Source: an uncultured Eubacterium sp. (lineage in GTDB: Bacteria; Bacillota; Clostridia; Lachnospirales; Lachnospiraceae). From it: a stretch of DNA of 34,362 nt. This document shows positions 15,804 to 24,474 of this stretch, in pieces (the first letter of the stretch is position 1; every line of letters starts with the position of its first letter). Both the position numbers and the translations under genes were made by a program. Location of the stretch: assembly GCA_947385105.1 (NCBI GenBank), contig CANDJR010000004.1:1-34362 (forward strand), in the 5' to 3' direction. The notes under the pieces were generated by a model. That model searched no databases. It saw nothing but the letters and a program-made list of their open reading frames with translations, and was not told where the DNA came from.

Positions 15804-15848
15804 GTATCTGTGATACAGTAAGAGAAGGCAATCTGCTGGCACAGCCAG
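15804..15848 (+). promoter_or_regulatory. Two small palindromes in the leader of the CdaR-like gene
   Basis: GTATCTGTGATAC (15804-15816) and CTGGCACAGCCAG (15836-15848) are each perfect 5-bp-arm palindromes with 3-base centres, 20 and 30-60 bases before the gene. They could be operators or leader hairpins. I do not see a convincing promoter with correct spacing here; TATAAA at 15791 lacks a good -35. Confidence 0.4.
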
Positions 15849-15875
15849 TATGTTGCAGGAAAGAGGAGAAAATAT

Positions 15876-16967
15876 ATGATATCAAATCAAATACTTCAGA
15901 ATACGATCGATGGGTTAAAGGGGATAACTAGAACAGATTTGTGTGTGATTGATACAGAGGGGAAGGTTTTGGCCTCGACATTTGAAGGAAGTGAAAATTA
16001 TACGGAGTCTACCGTTGCGTTTGTAGAATCGCCGGCAGACAGTCAGGTTATGCAGGGATGTCAGTTTTTTAAAGTATTTGATGAGCACCAGTTGGAATAT
16101 GTACTGCTTGCAAATGGAGAAAGCGATGACGCATATATGATTGGCAAAATTGCCAGTTTCCAGATTCAAAACCTTTTAATCGCGTATAAGGAGCGCTTTG
16201 ATAAAGACAATTTTATCAAAAACCTCCTTTTAGACAATTTACTGCTTGTAGATATTTATAACCGTGCGAAAAAGCTGCATATTGATACAGATATCCGAAG
16301 GGCAGTCTATATTATCGAAACAAACCGGGAAAAGGACGGCAATGATTTGGAAAAAGTCAGAAGCCTTTTTGGAGGGAAATCCCGAGACTTTGTTACAGCG
16401 GTTGATGAAAAGAATATCATTGTAGTAAAAGAACTTGCTGAAACAGAAGGCTATGATGATTTAGAAAAAACCGCACAAGTTATTTGGAGTATGTTTGCAT
16501 CAGATCCAAACGGCGGCGGGGAGCATATTGCTTACGGCACCATTGTCAATGAGATTAAAGAAGTATCCCGCTCGTTTAAAGAAGCACGCATGGCATTAGA
16601 TGTGGGAAAGATTTTCTTTGAAGAAAAAGATATTATCGCATATTCACAGCTTGGGATTGGCCGTTTAATTTACCAATTGCCAATTCCGCTATGCAAGATG
16701 TTTATCAAAGAAATTTTTGATGGAAAATCCCCAGATGAATTTGATGAAGAAACACTGACAACAATCAATAAGTTTTTTGAAAACAGCTTAAACGTATCCG
16801 AAACTTCCAGGCAGCTTTATATTCACCGCAATACGCTTGTATACCGTCTGGATAAGCTGCAAAAAAGCACAGGGCTGGATTTACGTATTTTTGAAGATGC
16901 AATTACGTTTAAAATTGCGCTGATGGTTGTCAAATATATGAAATACATGGAGACAATGGATTATTAA
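15876..16967 (+). CDS. CdaR/PucR-family transcriptional regulator
   Basis: 363 residues. The N-terminal region (1-115) looks like a small sensory domain (LCVIDTEGKVLAST). A central part (about 135-290) resembles the GGDEF-like middle domain of CdaR proteins (HIAYGTIVNEIKEVSRSFKEA). The C-terminus has the PucR-type helix-turn-helix at 306-333 (NVSETSRQLYIHRNTLVYRL). Such regulators respond to small molecules, sugar diacids in the founding case, but the ligand is unknown here. GAGGAG precedes the ATG. It lies 33 bases before ftsE, so it may be co-transcribed with, or regulate, the division genes; that link is only positional. Confidence 0.85.
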   Translation: MISNQILQNTIDGLKGITRTDLCVIDTEGKVLASTFEGSENYTESTVAFVESPADSQVMQGCQFFKVFDEHQLEYVLLANGESDDAYMIGKIASFQIQNLLIAYKERFDKDNFIKNLLLDNLLLVDIYNRAKKLHIDTDIRRAVYIIETNREKDGNDLEKVRSLFGGKSRDFVTAVDEKNIIVVKELAETEGYDDLEKTAQVIWSMFASDPNGGGEHIAYGTIVNEIKEVSRSFKEARMALDVGKIFFEEKDIIAYSQLGIGRLIYQLPIPLCKMFIKEIFDGKSPDEFDEETLTTINKFFENSLNVSETSRQLYIHRNTLVYRLDKLQKSTGLDLRIFEDAITFKIALMVVKYMKYMETMDY

Positions 16968-17000
16968 CATCCAGATAAGATGAGGAGGTTATAAACTTAT

Positions 17001-17690
17001 ATGATTCGGCTTGAAAATGTAAGTAAAGCATACACAGAAGGCATTCCTGCACTGAATGACATCAGCATTCAGATTCAGGAGGGAGAGTTTGTGTTTGTGA
17101 TGGGGGACAGCGGTTCAGGAAAATCCACTCTGATCAAGCTATTGCTAAAGGAACTGGAGCCGACAGAAGGGACAATATACATAAACAGCCAGGATCTGAG
17201 CCATATCAGACATAAGCAGATTCCAAAATTCCGCAGGCATATTGGGGTTGTGTTTCAGGATTTCCGGCTGCTTAAGGATCGTAACGTGTACGATAATGTA
17301 GGCTTTGCTCTGCGTGTGGTGGGCGAATCGACAAGAACTATTCGCAAAAAAGTACCGCAGATGCTGTCTTTGGTAGGACTTGCTGCAAAATACCGCTCGT
17401 ATCCAAAGCAGCTTTCCGGCGGGGAGCAGCAGCGTGTGGCCATTGCCAGGGCATTGATTAATTCACCAAAAATACTGTTGGCGGATGAGCCTACAGGGAA
17501 TTTAGATAATAACAATGCATGGGAGATTATGAACTTATTAGAAGAAATTAATGACCGTGGGACAACGGTTGTTGTTGTCACACATAATCTGGAAATAGTA
17601 CGTACGATGAAAAAGCGTGTCATCACAATAGACAAAGGCAAGATAATTGGTGATGACAAGCAGGAGGATTACTTTCATGAGATTGAGTAG
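17001..17690 (+). CDS. ftsE: Cell-division ATP-binding protein FtsE
   Basis: A 229-residue ABC ATPase with Walker A GDSGSGKST (35-43), signature LSGGEQQRVAIARAL, Walker B ILLADEP and the switch His in VVVVTHN. FtsE pairs with FtsX at the membrane and, in characterised Gram-positives, switches on wall hydrolases during division. Its end overlaps ftsX by 14 bases. GAGGAGG lies about 12 bases before the ATG. The FVFVMGDSGSGKS context and the following FtsX remove doubt about other ABC families. Confidence 0.96.
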   Translation: MIRLENVSKAYTEGIPALNDISIQIQEGEFVFVMGDSGSGKSTLIKLLLKELEPTEGTIYINSQDLSHIRHKQIPKFRRHIGVVFQDFRLLKDRNVYDNVGFALRVVGESTRTIRKKVPQMLSLVGLAAKYRSYPKQLSGGEQQRVAIARALINSPKILLADEPTGNLDNNNAWEIMNLLEEINDRGTTVVVVTHNLEIVRTMKKRVITIDKGKIIGDDKQEDYFHEIE

Positions 17691-18585
17691 CTTCGTATAT
17701 TCCCTCAAACAGGGGATAATTAATATTTGGAGAAACAAGCTTTTTTCGATCGCATCGATTGCCACAATGACAGCCTGCATTTTTTTGTTTGGGCTATTTT
17801 ATGCAATTGTTACCAACTTTCAGTCAATGGTAAAGACGGTGGAAGAAGGCGTTGGTATTACTGTTTTTTTTGAGGAGGGTACGCCAGAGGAACAGATCCT
17901 GGCCATTGGCCAGGCGATTGCAATGCGCCCTGAAGTATTAGACCATCGCTATACATCAGCGGAAAAAGCATGGGAAGATTACAAAATGCAGTATTTTGAT
18001 GGGGACGAAAATGCAGCAAATGGATTTGGGGAAGATAACCCATTAGTAAATTCCGCCAGCTATGAGGTGTTTTTAAAGGATGTCTCCCAGCAGGAGACGC
18101 TTGTCAAATATTTGGAACAGCTTGATGGCGTAGGGCGGATTAACCAGTCTGAGACAGTAGCAAATATGCTGACAGAATTTAACCGCTTGATTGGATATGT
18201 TTCTATGGGAGTCATCTTAATCCTGTTTGCTGTAGCGACGTTTTTGATCAGCAATACAGTTACGATTGGCATTACAGTCCGTAAAGAAGAAATCGGCATT
18301 ATGAAGCTAATCGGCGCTACCGACTATTTTGTAAGAGCGCCATTTTATGTAGAAGGCATCTTGATTGGACTAATTGGTTCTGCTTTGCCGATGGTAATTT
18401 TGCGGGTGATGTATGGAAAGCTGATATTGTTTATTACAGAGCGTTTTGGCTTTTTATCCAACCTGATGAGTTTCCTCACAGTACACGAAGTTTTCCGCAC
18501 ATTAGTGCCAGTGGCATTAATACTAGGCGTTGGGATTGGATTTCTTGGCAGCGCGTTTACAATTCGCAGACATCTGAAAGTATAA
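17677..18585 (+). CDS. ftsX: Cell-division permease-like protein FtsX
   Basis: 302 residues. A basic N-terminus and first membrane helix (NKLFSIASIATMTACIFLFGLFYAIV) are followed by a large extracellular loop (about 55-165). Three C-terminal helices (VSMGVILILFAVATFLIS, APFYVEGILIGLIGSALPMVI, VALILGVGIGFLGSAF) complete the FtsX/MacB layout. The ATG at 17677 is chosen over one at 17647 because AGGAGG precedes it and RLSSFVYSLKQGIINIWRNK is the usual start. The extracellular loop is where partner hydrolases are normally contacted; no PcsB-like hydrolase is adjacent, but ctpA follows 42 bases downstream. Confidence 0.95.
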   Translation: MRLSSFVYSLKQGIINIWRNKLFSIASIATMTACIFLFGLFYAIVTNFQSMVKTVEEGVGITVFFEEGTPEEQILAIGQAIAMRPEVLDHRYTSAEKAWEDYKMQYFDGDENAANGFGEDNPLVNSASYEVFLKDVSQQETLVKYLEQLDGVGRINQSETVANMLTEFNRLIGYVSMGVILILFAVATFLISNTVTIGITVRKEEIGIMKLIGATDYFVRAPFYVEGILIGLIGSALPMVILRVMYGKLILFITERFGFLSNLMSFLTVHEVFRTLVPVALILGVGIGFLGSAFTIRRHLKV

Positions 18586-18627
18586 GTATTGATTTGTGAC
18601 TAGACTTTGATAATTAGGAATGGTGTG

Positions 18628-19905
18628 ATGAAAGAATATCATGAGCAAGTAGAAGAAGTTGTAGAAATCGTAGATCACAAAAGCCAGAATAAATTTGCAA
18701 AAGGAGTGATAACAGGCGTGTTGTCTACCGTTTGCATTTTTCTGGTTTTGGGCGCTGGTGCTATCTTCTGGCTGCAGGGACGCATTAGCATGGGTATTGG
18801 AATGGGCAGCCAGGGAGCGTCAACAAGCATTGTGACAAATACAGTACGTGCAAAAATAAACGAATTGTCAGCTGTGATTCAGAAAAATTATTACGAAGAT
18901 GTAGATACACAGGATTTAACTGACGGCCTGTATAAAGGGCTGTTTGCAAGCCTGGGTGATCCGTATTCTGCTTATTATACAGAAGAAGAATATCAGGAAA
19001 TGATGATTTCTGCCAGCGCGCAGTATTATGGAATTGGCGCAGTACTCCAGCAGGATGTAAAATCCATGCGGGTGCAGATCATAAGAATTTATGACGATAC
19101 GCCTGCAATGAAAGCAGGTTTAAAGGCAGGCGATAATGTGATTATGGTGGATGATATTGAAGCCAGGTCAATGGAGTTATCAGAACTTGTAACACATATC
19201 CGCGGAGAAGCAAACAGTACCGTACATCTGGTTATTTCCAGAGAAGGGGAAGACAGCTATCTGGACTTTGATGTGAAACGGGGCAAGGTAGACGTCCCTA
19301 CTGTAGACGGACGGATGTTTGAACAGGGGATTGGCTACATTAACATTGCAGAATTTGGAGATGCGACAGCAGATAACTTTATTGCAAAAGTCGAAGAACT
19401 AAAAGCGCAGGGAATGGAAAAGATGATTGTAGATCTGCGCAACAACCCTGGAGGCATGCTGGATTCTGTCAGTGAGATTTTAGACTATATTTTACCAGAA
19501 GGACTGATCACATATACAGAAGATAAATATGGCAACCGTCAGGAAGTCAATTCAGATGCAGAACATTACCTTGATTTGCCGTTGGTCGTGCTCATTAATG
19601 GAAACAGTGCAAGCTGTTCTGAGATTTTTGCCGGGGCTATCCGGGATTACGAATATGGGAAACTCATTGGCACAACAACTTTTGGCAAAGGGGTAGTGCA
19701 GACAGTTCGTCCGCTGACAGATAAAAGCGCGATTAAGCTGACCACAGCGAAGTATTTTACGCCAAAAGGAGAAAATATCCATGGAACAGGCATTCAGCCG
19801 GATATTAAGCTAAAATACCGCTATAAAGGTGACGAGGATGCGGATTACGACTATACAAAGGATAATCAAATCCGCAGGGCAGTCAAAGAGCTGCAAAAAC
19901 AATAA
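18628..19905 (+). CDS. ctpA: Carboxyl-terminal processing protease, S41 family
   Basis: 425 residues: short cytoplasmic N-terminus, one membrane anchor (ITGVLSTVCIFLVLGAGAIFWL, about 28-49), a PDZ domain (about 130-215, IRIYDDTPAMKAGLKAGD) and the S41 protease core. The probable Ser329-Lys354 dyad appears in NGNSASCSEI and TTFGKGVVQT. It degrades or trims extracytoplasmic proteins near their C-termini. The start at 18628 (AGGAATGG upstream) is preferred to a TTG at 18607. ftsEX next to ctpA is common in Clostridia and suggests a shared role in envelope remodelling. Confidence 0.94.
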   Translation: MKEYHEQVEEVVEIVDHKSQNKFAKGVITGVLSTVCIFLVLGAGAIFWLQGRISMGIGMGSQGASTSIVTNTVRAKINELSAVIQKNYYEDVDTQDLTDGLYKGLFASLGDPYSAYYTEEEYQEMMISASAQYYGIGAVLQQDVKSMRVQIIRIYDDTPAMKAGLKAGDNVIMVDDIEARSMELSELVTHIRGEANSTVHLVISREGEDSYLDFDVKRGKVDVPTVDGRMFEQGIGYINIAEFGDATADNFIAKVEELKAQGMEKMIVDLRNNPGGMLDSVSEILDYILPEGLITYTEDKYGNRQEVNSDAEHYLDLPLVVLINGNSASCSEIFAGAIRDYEYGKLIGTTTFGKGVVQTVRPLTDKSAIKLTTAKYFTPKGENIHGTGIQPDIKLKYRYKGDEDADYDYTKDNQIRRAVKELQKQ

Positions 19906-19962
19906 AATCATACCTTGCTTATGCAGGGAAAGAATATAAAAAATTAGAAAGCAGGTGAAAAA

Positions 19963-21091
19963 ATGGTTGAATTTGATCCATATCGTTATACGTTCCATAC
20001 TTTTACAAAACCATTGCAGGAATTGAGGGATTCACTTTGACCTCGCAAATAAAGGAAAGAGGGTAGAAGAATTAGAGCGTGAGATGGAGGCGCCGGATTT
20101 CTGGGATCATGCACAAGAATCCCAGAAAAAAATGAAAGAGTTAAAAAGCTTGAAAGATGATATCCAGGTCTATACAGATCTGGAAACTAAGTATGAAGAT
20201 ATCGAGACATTGCTTTTAATGGGCGAAGAAGAAGGCGATTTATCGTTAGTTCCAGAAATTGAAGATGCAATCGAATCATATCAAATACAGTTTGAAGGCA
20301 TCCGGATTAAAACGCTGTTAGCAGGGGAGTATGACCACGATAACGCCATCGTATCGCTGAATGCAGGTGCAGGCGGTACAGAGTCCTGCGACTGGGCTTC
20401 TATGCTGTATCGTATGTACACAAGATGGGCAGCAAGCAAGGGCTTTGAAGTGGAACTGCTTGATTATCATGAAGGAGATGAAGCAGGCATTAAGTCTGTC
20501 ACTTTCCAGGTGAACGGGGAAAACGCCTATGGCTATTTGAAGTCAGAAAAAGGTGTACACCGTCTGGTACGTATTTCACCGTTTAATGCAGCAGGAAAGC
20601 GCCAAACTTCCTTTGTATCCTGTGACGTCATGCCGGATATTGAGGAGGATGTAGACATTGAGATCAAAGATGAGGACATCCGGATTGATACTTACCGCTC
20701 AAGCGGTGCAGGCGGACAGCATATTAATAAGACATCTTCAGCAATCCGTATCACACATTTTCCAACAGGCATTGTAGTGACTTGCCAAAACGAGCGATCC
20801 CAGCATATGAATAAGGATAAGGCTATGCAGATGCTCAAATCCAAGCTTTATTTGTTAAAGCAGGAGGAGCAGGCGCAAAAGGAGGCAGGTATACGCGGCG
20901 AGGTTACTGAAATTGGATGGGGCAATCAAATCCGCTCCTATGTCATGCAGCCGTATACAATGGTAAAAGACCATCGGACAAATACAGAAACCGGTAATGT
21001 TGGCGCAGTCATGGATGGGGATTTAGACTTGTTTATTAATTCTTATCTGAAGTGGTCTTCGCTGGCAAAGCAGGCAGAAGGTGGATCATAG
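19963..21091 (+). CDS. prfB: Peptide chain release factor 2, expressed by +1 programmed frameshift
   Basis: The zero frame begins at ATG 19963 (AGGTG upstream), reads MVEFDPYRYTFHTFTKPLQE then LRDSL, and meets TGA at 20038-20040. Slipping one base on CTT-T continues as DLANKGKRVEELEREMEAP into the long frame; the coding join is 19963-20037 with 20039-21091. The long frame holds RF2 features: the SPF codon-recognition tripeptide in RISPFNAAGKR and the GGQ catalytic motif in SSGAGGQHINKTSSA. The product releases peptides at UGA and UAA. Because UGA is itself read by RF2, low RF2 favours the frameshift: autoregulation. An ATG at 20084 in the second frame is not the real start. Confidence 0.97.
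20024..20041 (+). promoter_or_regulatory. RF2 autoregulatory frameshift signal
   Basis: A Shine-Dalgarno-like GAGGGA sits just upstream of the slippery CTT TGA C (20035-20041). This is the arrangement known from E. coli prfB (purine-rich SD-like sequence, then CUU UGA C), with the internal SD a few bases before the shift codon. Confidence 0.95.
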
Positions 21092-21109
21092 CTTGGCGGA
21101 GGTGAATTT

Positions 21110-21553
21110 ATGGCAGAAAAGACAAAGTATTTCGTCCTAAAAGAAAAGGCTGTCCCGGAAGTGCTGCGCAAAGTAGTAGAAGCAAAGCGGCTGCTGGAAA
21201 CCGGACGGGTGGCATCGGTGCAGGAGGCAGTTGATCAGCTAAGCATCAGCCGCAGCTCTTTTTATAAATACAAGGATGATATTTTTCCATTCCAAGAAAA
21301 TATAAAGGGAAGGACTTTGACAGTGGCCGCCCAACTGGACGATGAGCCAGGGCTTCTTTCTGCCGTATTAAATATTGTCGCCAAGTATCATGCGAATATT
21401 TTAACGATTCATCAAAGTATACCAGTGAATGGCATTGCGTCTTTGACTATGAGTATCGAAGTGCTGGCGGAGACAGAAGACATTGCACAGATGACAGCAT
21501 GTATTGAAGGACAGGCAGGCATTCATTCTATGAAAATATTAGCAAGGGAGTAG
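21110..21553 (+). CDS. pheB: ACT domain-containing protein, UPF0735/PheB family
   Basis: 147 residues, the family length. The N-terminal half has a helix-turn-helix-like segment (VQEAVDQLSISRSSFYKYKDDI). The C-terminal half is an ACT domain (about 68-145; LTVAAQLDDEPGLLSAVLNIV and ILTIHQSIPVNG), which usually binds amino acids. It lies 8 bases before hom, within the prfB-pheB-hom run. The old name reflects an early link with phenylalanine synthesis; its actual ligand is unproven. A regulatory role for the neighbouring homoserine dehydrogenase is plausible but inferred only from adjacency. Confidence 0.88.
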   Translation: MAEKTKYFVLKEKAVPEVLRKVVEAKRLLETGRVASVQEAVDQLSISRSSFYKYKDDIFPFQENIKGRTLTVAAQLDDEPGLLSAVLNIVAKYHANILTIHQSIPVNGIASLTMSIEVLAETEDIAQMTACIEGQAGIHSMKILARE

Positions 21554-21561
21554 ATAACGAG

Positions 21562-22764
21562 ATGATAAAGATTGCAGTGATGGGTTATGGGACAATTGGT
21601 ACAGGTGTCGTACAGGTGATTGGCACCAACCAGGACAGTATATGCAAAAAAGTCGGTGAAGAAATTGAAGTAAAGTATATTCTGGACGTACGCGACTTTG
21701 AAGGCGACCCAATTCAAGAGAAAGTCGTACATGATTATCAGGTGATTGCAAATGATCCCGAAGTAGCAATTGTAGTGGAGACAATGGGCGGTGTAGAGCC
21801 GGCATATACATTTGTGAAAGCAATGCTTCTGGCAGGAAAAAGTGTAACGACCTCAAATAAAGCATTAGTTGCTGCCAAAGGAGCAGATTTGATTGCAACT
21901 GCGAAAGAAAAAAATGTCAATTTTATGTTTGAAGCAAGTGTGGGCGGCGGGATTCCAATTATCCGTGCGCTGAATTCTTGTTTAACGGCGGATCGCATTG
22001 AAGAAATCTGCGGTATTGTCAATGGAACGACAAACTATATGATGACAAAAATGACAGAAGATGGATGTGATTTTGATGAAGTGCTCAAAGAAGCGCAGGC
22101 AAAAGGATATGCAGAAAAAGATCCTACCGCAGATATTGAAGGACATGATGCAGGACGTAAGATTGCAATCTTAACTTCCTTGATTGCAGGACAGCAGGTA
22201 GATTTTGAAGACGTACATACAGAAGGCATTACAAAAATCAGTGCAACAGATATTTTGTATGCAAAAAAGATGGATCGTTCGATTAAACTGCTTGCAATCA
22301 GCAAACAAGTTGGCGAAACATATGCTGTAATGGTTGCCCCATTCCTGCTGCCAAAGGATCATCCGTTGTTTTCTGTGAACGGTGTATTTAACGCTATTTT
22401 TGTACGCGGCAATATGCTGGGTGATGCGATGTTTTATGGCAGTGGAGCAGGCAGTCTGCCAACAGCAAGCGCGGTTGTTGCAGATGTTGTAGAGCTGGCA
22501 AAGCACATTGGCAAGCATATTGAGCTGGAATGGAAATCACAAAAACTTACGATTGCAGACTACAGACAGCAGGCAATGCGGTTTTTTGTCCGCACAACCA
22601 AGGATCAGGCTGCGATTGAAAACGCGTTTGGCAATGTGGAATATATTGAAGTGCCACAGGCAGGGGACGAGATAGGATTTGTGACACAGGAAATGAAAGA
22701 AGCAGAGTATGAGGAAAAGGCAGCAAAATTAGGTGCGATTAGGCAGATGATCCGGTTCCATTAG
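21562..22764 (+). CDS. hom: Homoserine dehydrogenase
   Basis: 400 residues. The NAD(P)-binding start IAVMGYGTIGTGV, the conserved TSNKALVA and ASVGGGIPIIR, the GIVNGTTNYMMTKM loop and DIEGHDAGRKIAIL match the family. It converts aspartate semialdehyde to homoserine, the branch point to threonine and methionine. The C-terminal part after about residue 335 is only about 65 residues (RFFVRTTKDQAAIENAFG), shorter than the roughly 80-residue ACT domain of B. subtilis Hom, so feedback control may be altered or shared with the ACT protein upstream. A terminator follows at 22968. Confidence 0.95.
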   Translation: MIKIAVMGYGTIGTGVVQVIGTNQDSICKKVGEEIEVKYILDVRDFEGDPIQEKVVHDYQVIANDPEVAIVVETMGGVEPAYTFVKAMLLAGKSVTTSNKALVAAKGADLIATAKEKNVNFMFEASVGGGIPIIRALNSCLTADRIEEICGIVNGTTNYMMTKMTEDGCDFDEVLKEAQAKGYAEKDPTADIEGHDAGRKIAILTSLIAGQQVDFEDVHTEGITKISATDILYAKKMDRSIKLLAISKQVGETYAVMVAPFLLPKDHPLFSVNGVFNAIFVRGNMLGDAMFYGSGAGSLPTASAVVADVVELAKHIGKHIELEWKSQKLTIADYRQQAMRFFVRTTKDQAAIENAFGNVEYIEVPQAGDEIGFVTQEMKEAEYEEKAAKLGAIRQMIRFH

Positions 22765-22831
22765 ACAGATGCTTGAGACTGCGCCGTTTTACGCAGCCGG
22801 CTTTCTGCTTTTGTGAACAGTAACAACGCAG

Positions 22832-22964
22832 GTTACTGTTCACACAGGACTTTGCATTTACTGCAAAGTCCGTAAGAAAATGATTCAGGAGTGCAAAAAT
22901 TCCATTGCCGAAGGCGATTTTAGATGAATTTTTGCATGTTACTGAGAACGGAGTGAACAGTAAC
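22832..22964 (-). repeat. Dispersed structured repeat, copy 3 (133 bp)
   Basis: GTTACTGTTCAC (22832-22843) and GTGAACAGTAAC (22953-22964) are perfect terminal inverted repeats. Inside lie the perfect hairpin GGACTTTGCA-TTTAC-TGCAAAGTCC (22847-22871), the linker GTAAGAAAATGATTCAGGAG, and the larger hairpin GCAAAAATTC/GAATTTTTGC with an inner GCCGAAGGC turn. Its reverse complement is nearly identical to 25469-25602. An extra half-end, GTGAACAGTAAC plus AACGCAGG, stands at 22813-22832 and recurs after the right end, suggesting a second, eroded insertion or duplicated junction. Confidence 0.9.
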
Positions 22965-22967
22965 AAA

Positions 22968-23007
22968 CGCAGGACTGTAGTTTAGAGACACAGCCCTGCG
23001 TTTCTTT
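22968..23007 (+). terminator. Terminator after hom and copy 3 of the repeat
   Basis: CGCAGG-A-CTGT (22968-22978) pairs with ACAG-C-CCTGCG (22990-23000), followed by TTTCTTT. It separates the hom transcript from the convergent DUF975 gene and may act in both directions, more weakly on the minus strand. Confidence 0.8.
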
Positions 23008-23013
23008 CATCTG

Positions 23014-23778
23014 TTAGGATGGATCTGTGATAAAGGCATCAATATGCAGTCCTTTACTGTCAAACTGATCTGTGAGATCCAGGTAAAAATTGGCGGATGT
23101 CTGACGGATATAAGGGATAACCCAAAGCATTCCGATTCCGATGGAGAAAATCCCCAAAAGCTGCCAGCCGAAAAAGCTAAGCTGCAGCAAAAAGTATCGA
23201 AGTCTGTTTCCGCGCATGAAATGATAGGAGGCACGTAAGCACTCACGGATGGTAAGTTCCGGCCGTTCCATTAGCAATGGATAGATCAGGCTGAACGTAC
23301 AAACGATATATAATTCAGCAGCAATCAATACAACCAGTATCAGTGCAGTCATTCCTATCAAGGAATAAGAAATAAAATTCTTTTGTCCCCATAAGTAAAC
23401 GATACATGCGCAAGCTGGAATAGCTGGAAACAGGCAAATACCCCAAAGGGACAATGCACCTAATAAAAAGCGATCCGGCTGGTTGCGAAATGCCCAAAAA
23501 ATATCTAAAGCTGCTGCTTTTTGGCGTCTTGCTAACAGTAAATGAATCCGAACGATGCTTACAGAAAATAGCTGTGCAATAAGCTGAATGATGATGCTGG
23601 CGGCAACGCTAACAGCAGTTGCTGCATTCCAACCGATTGTGAAATTGTCTGTAAAAACAAGGATCAGTACTTCAGGCAATAAAATAGCAATGAGCATAGC
23701 CAGGATAGGAATCGTATAATGATCCATTAAAAACTCACGGGAAAGCCTTTTTAATTCACCAGATGTTCGTCTTGCCAT
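23014..23778 (-). CDS. DUF975-family membrane protein
   Basis: 254 residues with about five to six hydrophobic helices (IPILAMLIAILLPEVLILVF, AATAVSVAASIIIQLIAQLF, LGALSLWGICLFPAIPACAC, LIGMTALILVVLIAAELYIV, FFGWQLLGIFSIGIGMLWVI). The family hallmarks are a C-terminal ECLRASYHFMRGNRLRYFLL segment and an IRQTSANFYLDL ending. Members are common in Firmicutes and have no known function. AAAGGAAC precedes the ATG. It lies 19 bases downstream of the SprA-related gene and is probably co-transcribed with it. Confidence 0.83.
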   Translation of the reverse strand: MARRTSGELKRLSREFLMDHYTIPILAMLIAILLPEVLILVFTDNFTIGWNAATAVSVAASIIIQLIAQLFSVSIVRIHLLLARRQKAAALDIFWAFRNQPDRFLLGALSLWGICLFPAIPACACIVYLWGQKNFISYSLIGMTALILVVLIAAELYIVCTFSLIYPLLMERPELTIRECLRASYHFMRGNRLRYFLLQLSFFGWQLLGIFSIGIGMLWVIPYIRQTSANFYLDLTDQFDSKGLHIDAFITDPS

Positions 23779-23797
23779 GTAAGAAGTTCCTTTCGTA

Positions 23798-24388
23798 TTA
23801 CGCTACGTAATCGATGTTTGCACCAACAAAGCGGATAGCATCCTGCGCCTTTTGATTTTTCTGATAAGGGTTTGATTCATTTGGGTAGGAAATGGAAGTG
23901 CGCGTTGTCCCGCCAGATACATAGCTAGTCCCGCATTCCGGACATACTGATGTATGGAGAGAAACTGCAGCAGAGATCACTTTTCCATTTTTTTCCGCTG
24001 CCTTTTGGTGTGCATTAGCCACATGCTGCTGCTCGTGCGCCATAACGGTAGAAGCAGAAGCGCCAGGCGAAATATGCCCAGGCGATTTAAAAGAGACATC
24101 TGATTCATTCGAACCATCCTGGTATTTTCGTTCTTTGCAGGTTTTGCACTCCGCTGGAGAGGATTTATAGCCTGCCTTTACATTGCGGCGTTTATCTGCG
24201 CTCTGTCCGGTTTCGTCAGCTCTATTAGAAACACCTAAGACAGGCTGCACAGGCGCAACATTTCCGACAGCCCCAATGCCGGATACGCGTGCGTTTGGTT
24301 TTCCGATACCATAATTTGCAGCATACTCATTTCCCATGCCATATCGCATATATGGATGATAAGAAGTGGAAATACCGCCAATTGTCAT
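23798..24388 (-). CDS. SprA-related putative metalloprotease-like protein
   Basis: 196 residues from the ATG at 24388; a GTG at 24397 is part of the AGGTGA ribosome binding site and is rejected. The core has CKTCKERKYQDGS (Cys81, Cys84), HISPGASASTVMAHEQQHV with an HEQQH zinc-protease-type motif (118-122), and VCPECGTSYVSGG (Cys149, Cys152), which I recognise as the SprA-related family. There is no signal peptide; the N-terminus is Gly/Tyr/Met-rich. The pattern suggests a zinc protein, possibly a peptidase, but catalysis and substrate are unknown. It precedes the DUF975 gene in the same direction. Confidence 0.75.
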   Translation of the reverse strand: MTIGGISTSYHPYMRYGMGNEYAANYGIGKPNARVSGIGAVGNVAPVQPVLGVSNRADETGQSADKRRNVKAGYKSSPAECKTCKERKYQDGSNESDVSFKSPGHISPGASASTVMAHEQQHVANAHQKAAEKNGKVISAAVSLHTSVCPECGTSYVSGGTTRTSISYPNESNPYQKNQKAQDAIRFVGANIDYVA

Positions 24389-24438
24389 AAAAATCACCTC
24401 AATTCCAATCTCATTAAAGTAGGGTACAATTTCTTAAT

Positions 24439-24467
24439 ATTATAGCATAATCAGATGGAAATGGAAA
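24439..24467 (-). promoter_or_regulatory. Promoter for the SprA-related/DUF975 pair
   Basis: On the minus strand an extended -10, TGCTATAAT (TATAAT at 24439-24444), is preceded at 17 bases by TTTCCA (24462-24467), a weak -35. The extended TGn motif compensates for the poor -35. Confidence 0.65.
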
Positions 24468-24474
24468 TTACAAA

